The translations under genes were made by a program, and so were the position numbers. A stretch of 64,000 nt of DNA, from positions 248,001 through 312,000 of the forward strand of contig NZ_JACIGJ010000001.1 in NCBI RefSeq assembly GCF_014197855.1. Reading direction: 5' to 3'. The DNA comes from Roseospira marina. GTDB taxonomy: Bacteria; Pseudomonadota; Alphaproteobacteria; Rhodospirillales; Rhodospirillaceae. Below the pieces are notes generated by a model, which was given only the letters and a program-made list of their open reading frames with translations, ran no database searches and was not told the DNA's origin. Positions 26,179 to 35,525 of the stretch are shown in pieces (position 1 is the first letter of the stretch; the number at the start of each line of letters is the position of its first letter).

Positions 26179-26690
26179 AACCCCCGGCTGACCTTCGGTG
26201 TGAACTAGCGGCGCTGGCCATCGGTTTGCCCGGGGCGCGGTGGGTGGCGGCGGACAACCTGCACATGACCCTGCGGTTCCTCGGCGAGGTCGATCCCGCC
26301 GGGGCGGAGGACCTGGACGCCGAGTTGCGCATGATGCGGGCCGCGCCGCCGACCGTGAGCCTTCAGGGCATCGGCACCTTCGGGCAGGGCCGCAAGATCC
26401 ATACTCTGTGGGTGGGCGCACACCGGGAGCCCGCGCTGGTGCATCTGCGCGACCGGGTGGAGGCCGCCGCCGTGCGCGCCGGCTTTGCGCCGGAGGGGCG
26501 GAAGTTCACCCCGCACGTCACCCTGGCCCGCCTGAAGGCCCCCGATGCCACGCGGCTGGAGGGCTTCATCGGCGCCTACAACGACCGGGCGTTTCCGCCG
26601 TTCACGGCGACGGAGGTGGTGCTGTTCGAAAGCCACCTGACCCGCGACGGCGCCCAGTACGAGGCGTTGGAGCGGTATCCGCTGGCGTAG
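26157..26690 (+). CDS. thpR: RNA 2',3'-cyclic phosphodiesterase (ThpR/LigT)
   Basis: This is a 177-residue 2H-phosphoesterase. Both catalytic His-x-Thr-x motifs are present: HMTL near residue 41 and HVTL near 122. The MRLFIGLEPP start is typical. It hydrolyses 2',3'-cyclic phosphate ends of RNA; the natural role is unclear. The ATG lies within the end of tesA, so the two are translationally coupled. It converges with the ABC1 kinase gene, with seven bases between the stop codons. Confidence 0.9.
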   Translation: MRLFIGLEPPADLRCELAALAIGLPGARWVAADNLHMTLRFLGEVDPAGAEDLDAELRMMRAAPPTVSLQGIGTFGQGRKIHTLWVGAHREPALVHLRDRVEAAAVRAGFAPEGRKFTPHVTLARLKAPDATRLEGFIGAYNDRAFPPFTATEVVLFESHLTRDGAQYEALERYPLA

Positions 26691-26697
26691 GCGGGCT

Positions 26698-28035
26698 CTA
26701 CAGATACGGCTCCACGATGCCCCGCAGGTCGACGCGCGCCTTCAATCGACTGGCGAGGAAGTAGAACCCGCTGAACTTGCGCTGCATGAACAGCGTGTCC
26801 ATCGGCGGGATGTGCCAGAAATCGCGGTCGTGCCCCAACGCCATGCCTGCGTCTCGCATGCGCAGGGCCAGATCGTTGTTCGCGAAATCGAACGCGCCGG
26901 GGCGCCGCAGCGGTTCCATGGACAGTTCGAACATATCGACCATGCTGTCCTGGTGATGGGCGGCCGTGGCCTCGGCGAAAAAGCCGATGTCGAGCAAGGT
27001 CGCGCGGATGGCGGCCCGGTCGCCGTCCAGACCGGCGTTCAGCAGGCGGCGGAACTGGGTCGCCATGCCCGGCGCGAACTCGCGCGAGGCGCCGAAATCC
27101 AACAGAACGATACGGCCCGACTCCGGCTGATAGCGGTAGTTCGCGAAATTGGGGTCCGTCTGCATCATCCGGAACGCGAACAGTTCGCGGAAGACCAGCC
27201 CGATCAGTTGTGCCATGACCCGGTCGCGGGTGGCCTGCGGGGCGGTGGCCAGGGTGTCGATCGCCACACCCTCGACGTAGTCCATGGCGAGCACATCGGT
27301 GGTGGTTAGGTCCGTGTACAGCCTCGGAACGACGAACTCCGGCGCGTCCGCCAGCAGGGCGCCGAACCGCTGGAGGTAGTGGCCTTCGCGGGCGTAGTCG
27401 GCCTCCTCGTGAAGCTGGCGCTTGGCCTCGTCCAGCATCGGCGTGATATCGAGCGTCTTGGGCATGACCCCGGACAGGCGCATCAGGGTGGCCACGTTGT
27501 TCACATCGCTGTCGATGCTGCGGCGCACGCCGGGATACTGAACCTTGATCGCCAGATCCCGCCCGTCCACCGTGCGGGCGCGGTGCACCTGCCCGATGGA
27601 GGCGGCGGCGATGGGCCGCGTGTCGAACTTGGCGAAGCGTTTCAGCCAGGTCGCCCCCCAGGCTTTGGTCAGCACCGTCTTAAGCTGACTGCCCGGCATG
27701 AAGTGCGCATCCGATCGCAGCCGCCCGAGAATCTCGGCCAGTTCCGGCGGCAGCATGTCGCCCGCGTCCATCGAGATGAGCTGGCCCACCTTCATCGCCG
27801 CACCGCGCATATGGGCGAGTTGGTCGGCCACCCGGCGGGCGTTGGCCGGCGTCAGCAGCAGGTCGCGCGCTTGCGGGCGGGTGCCGGAGGCCATCTGGCG
27901 CGCGCCGTTCCAGGCCATGGTGCCGGCGATGCCGGAGGCGAGGCCGCCGAAGCGGGCGACTCGTTCCAGGCGGCCGCTCGGCACGGTTCGCGCGCGGGAT
28001 TTGGAGAGATGGGAGTCCGGTTTCTCGTCAGGCAT
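26698..28035 (-). CDS. ABC1/COQ8-type atypical kinase
   Basis: This 445-residue protein-kinase-like ATPase is of the UbiB/COQ8 family, linked to ubiquinone synthesis and lipid handling at the membrane. Seen are the KxGQ motif (AMKVGQLIS), the Ala-rich loop AAASIGQVH replacing a Gly-rich loop, IKVQYPGV with the catalytic Lys, and DPNFANY with LLDFGASREF. The QTDPNxxN form, instead of QTDPHPGN of UbiB, resembles mitochondrial COQ8/ADCK3. AAGGA eight bases upstream fixes the start. It is transcribed divergently from coaBC, with a palindrome at 28092-28106 between them. Confidence 0.92.
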   Translation of the reverse strand: MPDEKPDSHLSKSRARTVPSGRLERVARFGGLASGIAGTMAWNGARQMASGTRPQARDLLLTPANARRVADQLAHMRGAAMKVGQLISMDAGDMLPPELAEILGRLRSDAHFMPGSQLKTVLTKAWGATWLKRFAKFDTRPIAAASIGQVHRARTVDGRDLAIKVQYPGVRRSIDSDVNNVATLMRLSGVMPKTLDITPMLDEAKRQLHEEADYAREGHYLQRFGALLADAPEFVVPRLYTDLTTTDVLAMDYVEGVAIDTLATAPQATRDRVMAQLIGLVFRELFAFRMMQTDPNFANYRYQPESGRIVLLDFGASREFAPGMATQFRRLLNAGLDGDRAAIRATLLDIGFFAEATAAHHQDSMVDMFELSMEPLRRPGAFDFANNDLALRMRDAGMALGHDRDFWHIPPMDTLFMQRKFSGFYFLASRLKARVDLRGIVEPYL

Positions 28036-28091
28036 GTGTGAGTCCTTGGCGTGAGGTTGGGTGCAGCCTAACCGGACCGCCACCGCGGGAC

Positions 28092-28106
28092 CGTGACTAA
28101 GTCACG
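28092..28106. promoter_or_regulatory. 15-base palindrome between COQ8-like gene and coaBC
   Basis: CGTGACTAAGTCACG is a perfect odd palindrome centred on the A at 28099, 57 bases from the COQ8-like start and 93 bases from the coaBC start. It is a candidate operator for a dimeric regulator acting on one or both divergent promoters. Confidence 0.45.
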
Positions 28107-28198
28107 ACGTCGTCCCCGGGGGCGCAGGCGGCCAGGATTGCGTTTCCGGCGCGCCCTTCGTACCGTGCGCCATCTTTCTCGGCCTGGAGGCCCCGACC

Positions 28199-29413
28199 AT
28201 GCCCTTGAACGGCCGCCGTACCCTGCTGATCGTCGCGGGCGGTATCGCCGCCTTTAAAACGCTGGAGCTGATCCGCCGCCTGCGGGAGCGGGGGGCGGCC
28301 GTGCGCTGCGTGATGACCCAGGCCGCGCATGAATTCGTCACGCCGCTGTCGCTGTCCGCGCTGACCGGGGACAAGGTCTATACCGACCTGTTTTCGCTCA
28401 CTGATGAGGCGGAGATGGGGCACATACAGTTGTCCCGCGACGCCGACCTTCTGGTGGTGGCCCCGGCAACCGCCAATCTTCTGGCGCGCATGGCCCATGG
28501 GCTCGCCGACGATCTGGCCGCGACGGTTTTGCTGGCGACCGACACGCCGGTTCTGGTGGCGCCGAGCATGAACGTGCGCATGTGGGAGCATCCGGCGACG
28601 CAGGCCAACATGGCGACGCTGCGCGCGCGCGGCGTGGCGGTGGTCGGCCCGAATCCCGGCGACATGGCGTGTGGCGAATACGGTCCCGGCCGGATGGCCG
28701 AAGCCGCCGAGATCCTGGCGGCGATCGAGGGCGCGCTGGGTGCCGGCACCGGTCCCCTGGCGGGCCGGCGCGCCCTGGTGACCAGCGGCCCGACGCACGA
28801 ACCCATCGACCCGGTGCGCTTCATCGCCAACCGCAGCTCCGGCAAGCAAGGCCACGCCATCGCGTCGGCGCTCGCGGCCCTGGGGGCGGAGGTCACTTTG
28901 GTGAGCGGCCCCGTCACGCTGCCCGATCCCCCCGGCGTGACCACCGTGCATGTGGAGAGCGCGGAGGCCATGCTGGCGGCCTGCCGCGCGGCGCTGCCGG
29001 TGGACGTGGCGGTCTGCGCGGCGGCCGTGGCGGACTGGCGGGTGGCCGATGCCGCCGACCAGAAGCGCAAAAAGCAGCCGGGGCAGGACACGATGGCCCT
29101 CACCCTGACGCAGAACCCGGACATTCTGGCCACGCTGTCGCGGCCCGGCGAGGGCCGTCCGATGCTGGTGGTAGGCTTTGCCGCCGAGACCGAACGCGTG
29201 ATCGAGCAGGCGCGGGAGAAGCGGGACCGCAAGGGCTGCGACTGGATCCTGGCGAACGACGTCAGCGCCACCAGCGGCACGTTCGGCGGTGATGCCAACA
29301 CGGTGCATCTCATCACGGCGGACGGCGAGGACGCCTGGCCCGTTCTGAGCAAGGCGGAGGTCGGCCAGCGTCTTGCGGCGCGGATCGCCGAAACCCTGGG
29401 AGGGGAAGCGTAA
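28199..29413 (+). CDS. coaBC: Bifunctional phosphopantothenoylcysteine synthetase/decarboxylase
   Basis: The 404-residue fusion makes 4'-phosphopantetheine for coenzyme A. The N-terminal FMN-dependent decarboxylase (1-180) has [14 protein letters not shown], the PASANxxA-like [14 protein letters not shown] and [13 protein letters not shown]. The C-terminal CTP-dependent synthetase (186-404) has [27 protein letters not shown] and the KKxP region at [13 protein letters not shown] eight bases before the ATG fixes the start. The stop TAA overlaps the dut ATG by one base, a common coaBC-dut pairing. Confidence 0.95.
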   Translation: MPLNGRRTLLIVAGGIAAFKTLELIRRLRERGAAVRCVMTQAAHEFVTPLSLSALTGDKVYTDLFSLTDEAEMGHIQLSRDADLLVVAPATANLLARMAHGLADDLAATVLLATDTPVLVAPSMNVRMWEHPATQANMATLRARGVAVVGPNPGDMACGEYGPGRMAEAAEILAAIEGALGAGTGPLAGRRALVTSGPTHEPIDPVRFIANRSSGKQGHAIASALAALGAEVTLVSGPVTLPDPPGVTTVHVESAEAMLAACRAALPVDVAVCAAAVADWRVADAADQKRKKQPGQDTMALTLTQNPDILATLSRPGEGRPMLVVGFAAETERVIEQAREKRDRKGCDWILANDVSATSGTFGGDANTVHLITADGEDAWPVLSKAEVGQRLAARIAETLGGEA

Positions 29414-29877
29414 TGGACGAACCGAGGGCTGCGGTGTCGGTGGATGTGGTCCGTCTGCCCCATGCGGAGGGGCTCGACCTGCCGTCTTATGCGACAGCCG
29501 GCGCGGCGGGCCTGGACCTGATGGCGGCGGTTGCAGAGCCGGTCGTTCTGGAGCCCGGGGCGGTCCAGGTGGTGCCGACCGGGGTGGCGATCGCACTTCC
29601 GCCCACGCATGAGGCACAGGTGCGCCCGCGATCCGGTCTGGCGGCGCGGAACGGCGTCACGGTGCTGAACGCGCCCGGGACGATCGACGCGGACTATCGC
29701 GGGGAGGTCGGGGTGATCCTGATCAACCACGGTTCCGCGCCGCTGACCATCGAGCGCGGCATGCGCATCGCCCAGCTTGTCGTGGCACCGGTTACGCGGG
29801 TGGCCTGGGCGCCGGTCGACACCCTGCCGGAGACGGCGCGCGGTGCCGGAGGCTACGGGTCCACCGGGACCGGCTAG
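29413..29877 (+). CDS. dut: dUTP diphosphatase
   Basis: The 154-residue trimeric dUTPase removes dUTP and supplies dUMP for thymidylate. Motifs in order: AGLDLMAA (I), [12 protein letters not shown] (II), [16 protein letters not shown] (III, catalytic Asp and Tyr), [13 protein letters not shown] (IV) and the Gly-rich C-terminal arm [10 protein letters not shown] (V). All catalytic residues are present. It overlaps coaBC by one base and converges with recX, with six bases between the stop codons. Confidence 0.97.
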   Translation: MDEPRAAVSVDVVRLPHAEGLDLPSYATAGAAGLDLMAAVAEPVVLEPGAVQVVPTGVAIALPPTHEAQVRPRSGLAARNGVTVLNAPGTIDADYRGEVGVILINHGSAPLTIERGMRIAQLVVAPVTRVAWAPVDTLPETARGAGGYGSTGTG

Positions 29878-29883
29878 CCGCCA

Positions 29884-30531
29884 TCAGATTTCGGGCTCGT
29901 CCCCCGCTACCAGCGCATCCAGGGCGTCCACATCGGCCGCGTCGAGCACCGTGAGTGCCACGGACGGGCTGAACCCCTTGCGGGCCAGGGCGGCGAGATC
30001 ACGCTGGCGGTGGGTGGCGCGATCGTCGTCCGACAGCCGGTACGGTCCCAGGCGCTTGCGTCGCGCCAGGGTCGCGGCGGCGGCGAGGTCCGGATCGGGA
30101 CCGGGCGTGTCGTCCGCCAGTCCGTCCAGGGTGTCACCGATCGTATCGCGGTCCAGGCCCTCGGCCCGCAGGCGCGCGGCGATGGCCCGGCGGGATTCCC
30201 CCCGGCGGAACAGCGCGCCCGCCTTCGTCTCCGCGTGCCGGACGTCATCCAACAGGCCGAGGCGCTGGAGCTTGGCCAGCAGAGCGTCGATCCAGGCGGC
30301 GGCCTCGGCCCGGTCGACGTCGGGATGCATGCGCGCGGATCGCTCCACGCGCCGCGCGAGCACCCGCCGCAGACGCTCCGTGCTGGCGGAGTAGCGCTGC
30401 AGGTAAAACACCGCTGCGTTCTCCAGCGAGGTCGGGGTGACCTTTCGGGGCGGGCGGCGTGTCCGGGGCGGGGCGTCCGCCGGACGGTCGGAGGCGCGAT
30501 GTGGGCGCGTGCGGTCTTGCTGTGGCGTCAT
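29884..30531 (-). CDS. recX: RecA regulator RecX
   Basis: The 215-residue protein has a disordered basic N-terminus (1-35) followed by three-helix RecX repeats. The typical segments are YLQRYSASTERLRRVL, KLQRLGLLDDVRHAETKAGALFRRGESRRAIAARLRAEGL, and the last repeat near RKGFSPSVALTVLDA. RecX inhibits RecA filament extension. It is not next to recA here, as is common in alphaproteobacteria. The reading frame is intact and of normal length. Confidence 0.88.
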   Translation of the reverse strand: MTPQQDRTRPHRASDRPADAPPRTRRPPRKVTPTSLENAAVFYLQRYSASTERLRRVLARRVERSARMHPDVDRAEAAAWIDALLAKLQRLGLLDDVRHAETKAGALFRRGESRRAIAARLRAEGLDRDTIGDTLDGLADDTPGPDPDLAAAATLARRKRLGPYRLSDDDRATHRQRDLAALARKGFSPSVALTVLDAADVDALDALVAGDEPEI

Positions 30532-30666
30532 GACGCCCCAGATAGCACGCAGGCCCCGGCCAATACCATGCCTGCGCCCACGCGGACCGCGGGACCGATG
30601 GCATCATCGGATCGTCCCTTGCCGCGCCGGTCCAGCGGGCCTAAACACCGGACCAACGACCGGCGC

Positions 30667-30708
30667 GACCGGCTTTTTCGACCGCCGGCGGGACCGGCTT
30701 TTTTGACC
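30667..30708 (+). repeat. Direct repeat with terminator-like hairpin before the ABC-2 permease
   Basis: Two 17-base copies (30667-30683 and 30692-30708; GACCGGCTTTTT then C or T then GACC) differ at one base. The second copy completes a hairpin GCCGG, 5-base loop, CCGGC, followed at once by six T (30684-30704), which looks like an intrinsic terminator. The first copy allows only a 4-base stem before its five T. The permease Shine-Dalgarno AGGAGG follows at about 30713. This may be leftover termination signal or a leader attenuator. Confidence 0.5.
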
Positions 30709-30724
30709 CACAGGAGGATCGACC

Positions 30725-31549
30725 GTGCGCGACAGCGCCAAGATCGAACACGACGTGCTGCCGCCGCCGCGCCGCATCGGCGCGGTCAACTGGCGCGGCA
30801 TGTGGGAGTTGTACCTGAAGGAGGTGCGGCGCTTTCTTAAGGTCTACATGCAGACCGTGATGGCGCCCATCGTCACAACCCTGATTTTTTTGGCGATTTT
30901 CGTGCTGGCGCTGGGCCGCGATGTGGCGAACCACGTGCCGGGCGTGTCGTTTATGGAGTTTCTGGCGCCGGGCCTCGTCATGATGGCGATGGTTCAGAAC
31001 GCGTTTGCCAACACCTCGTCCTCCGTCATCATCTCGAAGGTCCAGGGCAACATCGTCGACGTGCTGATGCCGCCGCTGTCCGGCGGGGAGATCCTGGCGG
31101 CGTACTCTCTGGGCGGGATGAGCCGGGGCGTCGTGGTCGGCGCGGCCGTCCTGGCCGCGATGACGCTGTTCGTGACCATCCACATCCATAACGTCGGCTA
31201 CATCCTGTTCCACGCGGTCGGGGCGTCGCTGATGCTCTCGCTGCTCGGCATCATCGCGGGAATCTGGGCGGACAAGTTCGACCATATGGCGGCCGTGACC
31301 AATTTCATCGTCACGCCCCTTTCGTTTCTGTCCGGGACGTTCTATTCCATCGATCGGCTGCCGGAGAACATGCAGGTCATCGCCCACGTCAATCCGTTCT
31401 TCTACATGATCGACGGGTTCCGCTACGGGTTCATCGGGCATGATGACGCACTGCCCGTGACCGGCCTTGTGGTGGTCGGGACGACCAACGTTGTCCTGCT
31501 TATCATTGGCTACGTGATGCTGCGATCCGGCTACAAGCTCAAGGCCTGA
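30725..31549 (+). CDS. ABC-2 type transporter permease
   Basis: The 274-residue membrane protein has about six helices and an ABC-2 domain, close to YadH/NodJ-type permeases (LAPGLVMMAMVQNAFANTSSS, and PLSFLSGTFYSIDRLPE before the last helices). It starts at GTG with AGGAGG seven bases upstream. Such permeases pair with a separate ATPase; none is encoded next to it, so the partner must be elsewhere. It is upstream of lgt on the same strand, 36 bases apart, and may be co-transcribed with it. Substrate unknown. Confidence 0.88.
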   Translation: MRDSAKIEHDVLPPPRRIGAVNWRGMWELYLKEVRRFLKVYMQTVMAPIVTTLIFLAIFVLALGRDVANHVPGVSFMEFLAPGLVMMAMVQNAFANTSSSVIISKVQGNIVDVLMPPLSGGEILAAYSLGGMSRGVVVGAAVLAAMTLFVTIHIHNVGYILFHAVGASLMLSLLGIIAGIWADKFDHMAAVTNFIVTPLSFLSGTFYSIDRLPENMQVIAHVNPFFYMIDGFRYGFIGHDDALPVTGLVVVGTTNVVLLIIGYVMLRSGYKLKA

Positions 31550-31585
31550 TCCTGAACCTGACTGTCGAGTGGGGCCTGAGCCGCC

Positions 31586-32401
31586 ATGCCGTATCCGATG
31601 ATCGATCCGGTCGCCTTCGAGCTGGGCCCGCTGGCGATCCGCTGGTATGCCCTGGCCTATATCGCGGGGCTGCTGCTGGGCTGGTGGTATGTGCGCCGTT
31701 TGGCGCAGGTGCCGCCGGCGGTGACGACCCCGGAGCGGATTGATGACTTCCTGGTCTGGGCCACTCTCGGCGTCGTTCTGGGCGGTCGACTGGGCTATGT
31801 GCTGGTCTACAATCCGGCGTACTATTTCGCCCATCCGGCCGAGATCGCCATGGTCTGGCAGGGGGGCATGGCCTTCCACGGCGGGTTGGCCGGCGTGGTG
31901 GTGGCTCTGCTGCTGTTCTGCCGCCGACACCGGATCGCGCCGCTGGCCCTGGGCGATGTGATCGCCTGCGCCGCCCCCGTCGGCCTGTTTTTCGGCCGGC
32001 TGGCGAACTTTGTGAACGCCGAACTGTACGGCCGGCCAGCGCCGGACCTGCCCTGGGCGATGGTGTTCCCCACCGATCCCACAGGCCTGCCGCGCCACCC
32101 GAGCCAGCTGTACGAGGCGACGCTGGAGGGGCTGGTTCTGTTCGTGATCCTGGCCCTGCTGTGGCGGGTTCGGGCGGTGCGCCTGCGGCGCGGCAGCCTG
32201 ATCGGTGTGTTCCTGGTGGGCTACGGCCTGGCCCGGTTCACGGTCGAGTTCGCGCGCGAACCGGATCCACAGCTTGGCTATCTGTTCGGGGGCGTGACGA
32301 TGGGCCAGATCCTGTCGCTGCCCATGATCCTGGCCGGGCTCGGCTTCCTGGTCTACGCCTGGACGCGGCCGCCACAGGATCCTGAACAGGAATCTCCATG
32401 A
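31586..32401 (+). CDS. lgt: Prolipoprotein diacylglyceryl transferase
   Basis: This 271-residue, seven-helix inner membrane enzyme transfers diacylglycerol to the lipobox Cys of prolipoproteins. Signature elements are IRWYALAYIAGLLLGW, GGRLGYVLVYNP, WQGGMAFHGGLAG, the family box FFGRLANFVNAELYG (Arg and Asn essential) and PRHPSQLYEA. Length is normal. The stop overlaps the start of the next gene in an ATGA. The nearby pgeF and lipoprotein genes make a loose envelope-related operon. Confidence 0.96.
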   Translation: MPYPMIDPVAFELGPLAIRWYALAYIAGLLLGWWYVRRLAQVPPAVTTPERIDDFLVWATLGVVLGGRLGYVLVYNPAYYFAHPAEIAMVWQGGMAFHGGLAGVVVALLLFCRRHRIAPLALGDVIACAAPVGLFFGRLANFVNAELYGRPAPDLPWAMVFPTDPTGLPRHPSQLYEATLEGLVLFVILALLWRVRAVRLRRGSLIGVFLVGYGLARFTVEFAREPDPQLGYLFGGVTMGQILSLPMILAGLGFLVYAWTRPPQDPEQESP

Positions 32402-33480
32402 TCTCCACACCCTCTCTGGACACCCAGCTTCGGCAGCGGATCGCGGCCGAGGGTCCCCTGGCGGTTGAGACTGTCATGGCTGAGGCCAACGCCGCGTATT
32501 ACGCCCGGGGCGAGGCCATCGGCGCAGCGGGGGACTTCGTGACCGCGCCCGAGATCAGCCAGGTGTTCGGCGAACTTATCGGTCTGTGGCTCGCGGTCGT
32601 CTGGCAGATGCTGGGGGCGCCCGAGCGCGTCCTCCTGGTCGAGTGCGGGCCGGGTCGGGGCACCCTGATGGCCGACGCGTTGCGCGCGCTGGCACCGGTG
32701 CCGGCGTTCCGGGCGGCGGTCGAGGTGCATCTGGTCGAAACCAGTCCGGTGCTGCGCGAGACCCAACGTGCCGCCCTGGGTGCGGCCGTGACGGCGTGGC
32801 ACGACACCCTGGACACCGTACCGGAAGACGCACCGGTTCTGCTGGTCGCCAACGAGTTCGTGGATGCCCTGCCGGTCCGCCAGTACGTCCGCGCGGAAGG
32901 CGCCTGGCATCTACGGCGGATCGGCCTGGATGCCGACGGCGCGCCGGTGTTCGTGGTGGGTGAGGCCGTGCCGGCCGATGATCTGGCGCCGCGCTTGCGG
33001 GCCGGCGTGCCCGAGAGAGCTATCGCCGAGGTCTGCCCGGCGGGCCGGGCCTTCGCCGCCGATGTGGCGCGACGGGTCACGGCGCAGGGTGGGGCCGGGC
33101 TCATCATCGATTACGGGCATGGTCTGTCGGCGACTGGGGATACACTCCAGTCCGTACGCGCCCATAATTACCATCCCGTTCTGCGGGATCTTGGCAGCGC
33201 CGATTTAACTACCCATGTGGACTTTGAGGCCTTGGGACATGCGGCGGTCTCCGCGGGGGGGTGCATTCAGGGTCCAATCGAGCAAGGCGCGTGGTTACGC
33301 GCGCTGGGCGTGGAAGCGCGGGCGGCGGCCCTGCGTCGAACCGCGTCCCCCGACCAGGATCGCGCGATTCACCTTGGTGTTCGTCGCTTGATCGATCCGG
33401 CGGAAATGGGCAGGTTGTTTAGGGTGATTGCCGTGGCCACGGCGGGGCTGGCCACGCTCCCGGGGTTTGAGGGGACGTAG
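32398..33480 (+). CDS. SAM-dependent methyltransferase, MidA/NDUFAF7 family
   Basis: The 360-residue COG1565 protein is a homologue of NDUFAF7, which dimethylates an arginine of the complex I 49-kDa subunit early in assembly. Visible are GDFVTAPEISQVFGELIG near residue 43, the SAM motif VECGPGRGTLMADALR near 80, and ANEFVDALPVRQY and LIIDYGHG further on. AGGA precedes the ATG by six bases. It is coupled to lgt by a 4-base overlap and followed by pgeF five bases later; this lgt-midA-pgeF order is common in alphaproteobacteria (recollection). Confidence 0.93.
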   Translation: MISTPSLDTQLRQRIAAEGPLAVETVMAEANAAYYARGEAIGAAGDFVTAPEISQVFGELIGLWLAVVWQMLGAPERVLLVECGPGRGTLMADALRALAPVPAFRAAVEVHLVETSPVLRETQRAALGAAVTAWHDTLDTVPEDAPVLLVANEFVDALPVRQYVRAEGAWHLRRIGLDADGAPVFVVGEAVPADDLAPRLRAGVPERAIAEVCPAGRAFAADVARRVTAQGGAGLIIDYGHGLSATGDTLQSVRAHNYHPVLRDLGSADLTTHVDFEALGHAAVSAGGCIQGPIEQGAWLRALGVEARAAALRRTASPDQDRAIHLGVRRLIDPAEMGRLFRVIAVATAGLATLPGFEGT

Positions 33481-33484
33481 AAGA

Positions 33485-34252
33485 ATGATCACCGTATCGG
33501 CGTTGAATGCGCTAAGCCGGGTCCGCCACGCGTTTTTTACCCGGGAAACAGGGATATCGGAAGGTCTGTACGCGAGCAATAATTGCGGATTTTCGTCTCA
33601 GGATGATCCGGCCAAGGTCCAGCGCAATCGCATCCGTGCTATCGAACGCATGGAAATGCCCCCGGAAGCGCTGGTCACCGTGGCGCAGCAGCACACCACC
33701 GATGTTCTTCTGACCGACACCCCGTGGCCGCTGGATAAACTCCCGGTCGCGGACGGCATCGTGACCACGCGTCCGCGTCTGGTCGTGGGCGTGCTGACGG
33801 CCGACTGCGCCCCAGTCCTGATGGCCGACGGGAAGGCCGGCGTCGTCGGGGCGATCCATGCCGGGTGGCGCGGTGCCCTGAACGGTGTGCTGGCCAACGC
33901 CGTGGCCCGCATGGTGGAAGCCGGGGCCAAGCCGGATCGTATCGTCGCCGGCATCGGTCCGTGCATCGGGCAGCGCTCCTACGAGGTGGGCGCCGAATTC
34001 TATGCCGCGTTCACGGAAAAAGACATCGACAACCAGGTGTTTTTCTCGTCGTCGCGGCGCGAGGGGCATTACATGTTCGATCTGCCGGGCTTCGTCGCAA
34101 AACAGCTTGCGCGCTCGGGTGTGCGGGAGATCATGCCCATGCCGTGCGACACCTGTCGCGAGGAAGGACGCTTCTTCAGTCATCGTCGGGCCACATTGCG
34201 CGCCGAAGGCGACTATGGGCGCCAGTTGTCGGCCATCGCGTTGGAGCGTTGA
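33485..34252 (+). CDS. pgeF: Peptidoglycan editing factor PgeF (laccase-domain)
   Basis: The 255-residue YfiH/DUF152 protein has zinc-binding and catalytic elements: VAQQHTTDV, LTADCAPVLMAD and IHAGWRGAL (one His, Cys and second His), then GPCIGQRSYEVG and FDLPGFVAKQL. PgeF removes L-Ser wrongly incorporated into muropeptides; some members are called polyphenol oxidases. The ATG five bases past the upstream stop is preferred because family alignments begin ITVSALN. Base composition is slightly less GC-rich in the first 150 bases than in its neighbours. Confidence 0.92.
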   Translation: MITVSALNALSRVRHAFFTRETGISEGLYASNNCGFSSQDDPAKVQRNRIRAIERMEMPPEALVTVAQQHTTDVLLTDTPWPLDKLPVADGIVTTRPRLVVGVLTADCAPVLMADGKAGVVGAIHAGWRGALNGVLANAVARMVEAGAKPDRIVAGIGPCIGQRSYEVGAEFYAAFTEKDIDNQVFFSSSRREGHYMFDLPGFVAKQLARSGVREIMPMPCDTCREEGRFFSHRRATLRAEGDYGRQLSAIALER

Positions 34253-34262
34253 GGGAGGCACC

Positions 34263-35405
34263 ATGCCGCGTCGCGTGTCGGGCGACGGGCGTCGACCGGG
34301 CATGCTGAGTCGGGTTCTGCTTGTGCTGGGCGCTGTCGCACCGTTGCTGGCGTGCGGCCTGCCCCAACCCTTCCGTCACACGGCTTACGCGCCGGATTCC
34401 AATCCGTTGGTGAGCCTGCGCTCCGGCGCCGGGGTTCATGTGCTGCCGGTGGTCGACGCGCCACTCCCCATGGATCGCATGATCGCAATCGATCTGGCGG
34501 ACTGGCTGCGGAGCCGGGAAATTCCGGCTGTTGCCGTGATCGATCCGCCGACGAAGCCCGTCGGCCTGACGCTTGTAGGGTGGCTGCGGGAGGCTGTGGA
34601 TGAACGCACGGAGCGGCCCGAAGCGCCGGCTATGCTGCGCCTGACGGTGCAGTGGACCCTCGTGGCCTCCGATGGGACGGTTCTAGAAGAAACTCTGCAT
34701 ACGACACGGGTGCCGGCCCGCGCATGGACCGATCTGGACCCGCGCGCGGCCACCTTGATGGTGCGGGATTCCGGGCGGGCCGTGGCGGCGCTTGTGGTTC
34801 CGGATCAGAGTCTTACCGTTGCGACGCGGCGCCCTGTGGCGGGGTCAGGCCGTGCGGGCCCGCAGGCGTCCGGGGCCGGGGAGGGCGCACGGGCGGCGCC
34901 GACCGAGTCCCCGGAAGGAGCACCCGCAGGTCAGGAGAACGCGACCGTGGCCGCCGAGGCGGCCGCGCCCGCGGCGCCCGCCTCGGCGGCATCCTCCCCG
35001 CCGCGCGAACCCGCCCGCTCCGTGACCGCCCTGGTCATGGCCCCGCCGGAGGTCACCCGGGCGCCCGGCGACGGCAAACCGGCCCTGGAACGCGCGGTCG
35101 CCCAGTTGTTCCGCATGAATGGCGTGCGGATCGCGGAAGCCCCCTCGGACGATCGTCTGAGGGTGCGCGGCGCGGTCGAGGTGTTGCCTGGCGATCGCTC
35201 GGGCGAGGAGGCGGTGTCGATCGTCTGGGAGCTTTTGGATGCCGACGGAGCGTCGCTTGGGCAGGTCAATCAAGCCAATACCATCCCGAAGGGGTCGCTG
35301 GACGGCGCCTGGGGGGACACGGCGGCCCTGATCGCGGAAGGCGCGGTGATGGGGATTGGTGAGATTCTGGTGCGCAAAGGTTTGGTCGCGTCGCCCGGGA
35401 AATAA
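34263..35405 (+). CDS. Hypothetical lipoprotein
   Basis: The 380-residue product has a signal peptide with lipobox LLAC (Cys about residue 33), so it is probably an envelope lipoprotein processed by Lgt encoded 1.9 kb upstream. A first folded region (about 40-180) is followed by an Ala/Pro/Glu-rich linker (about 190-255) and a second compact region (about 260-375). The two folded parts have similar features: an inhibitory-looking [12 protein letters not shown] versus [17 protein letters not shown] segment. GGAGG precedes the ATG. The family is not recognised; its location right after pgeF (10 bases) suggests a conserved operon partner. Confidence 0.75.
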   Translation: MPRRVSGDGRRPGMLSRVLLVLGAVAPLLACGLPQPFRHTAYAPDSNPLVSLRSGAGVHVLPVVDAPLPMDRMIAIDLADWLRSREIPAVAVIDPPTKPVGLTLVGWLREAVDERTERPEAPAMLRLTVQWTLVASDGTVLEETLHTTRVPARAWTDLDPRAATLMVRDSGRAVAALVVPDQSLTVATRRPVAGSGRAGPQASGAGEGARAAPTESPEGAPAGQENATVAAEAAAPAAPASAASSPPREPARSVTALVMAPPEVTRAPGDGKPALERAVAQLFRMNGVRIAEAPSDDRLRVRGAVEVLPGDRSGEEAVSIVWELLDADGASLGQVNQANTIPKGSLDGAWGDTAALIAEGAVMGIGEILVRKGLVASPGK

Positions 35406-35496
35406 CCCGTGTAGAATGATACCAGCCGCCGGTGCCGTCCGGGGGGCCGGGGCGTCGCCACCTAAAAAGTGTTATGACATCTCCATGAATGCCGTG

Positions 35497-35525
35497 TTGT
35501 CGGTCTCCGGCGCGATTGGTATAGT
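35497..35525 (+). promoter_or_regulatory. prs promoter
   Basis: TTGTCG (35497-35502) and TATAGT (35520-35525) are separated by 17 bases, about 130 bases upstream of the prs start. This is a good sigma-70-type promoter. No gene is apparent in 35406-35658. Confidence 0.55.
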
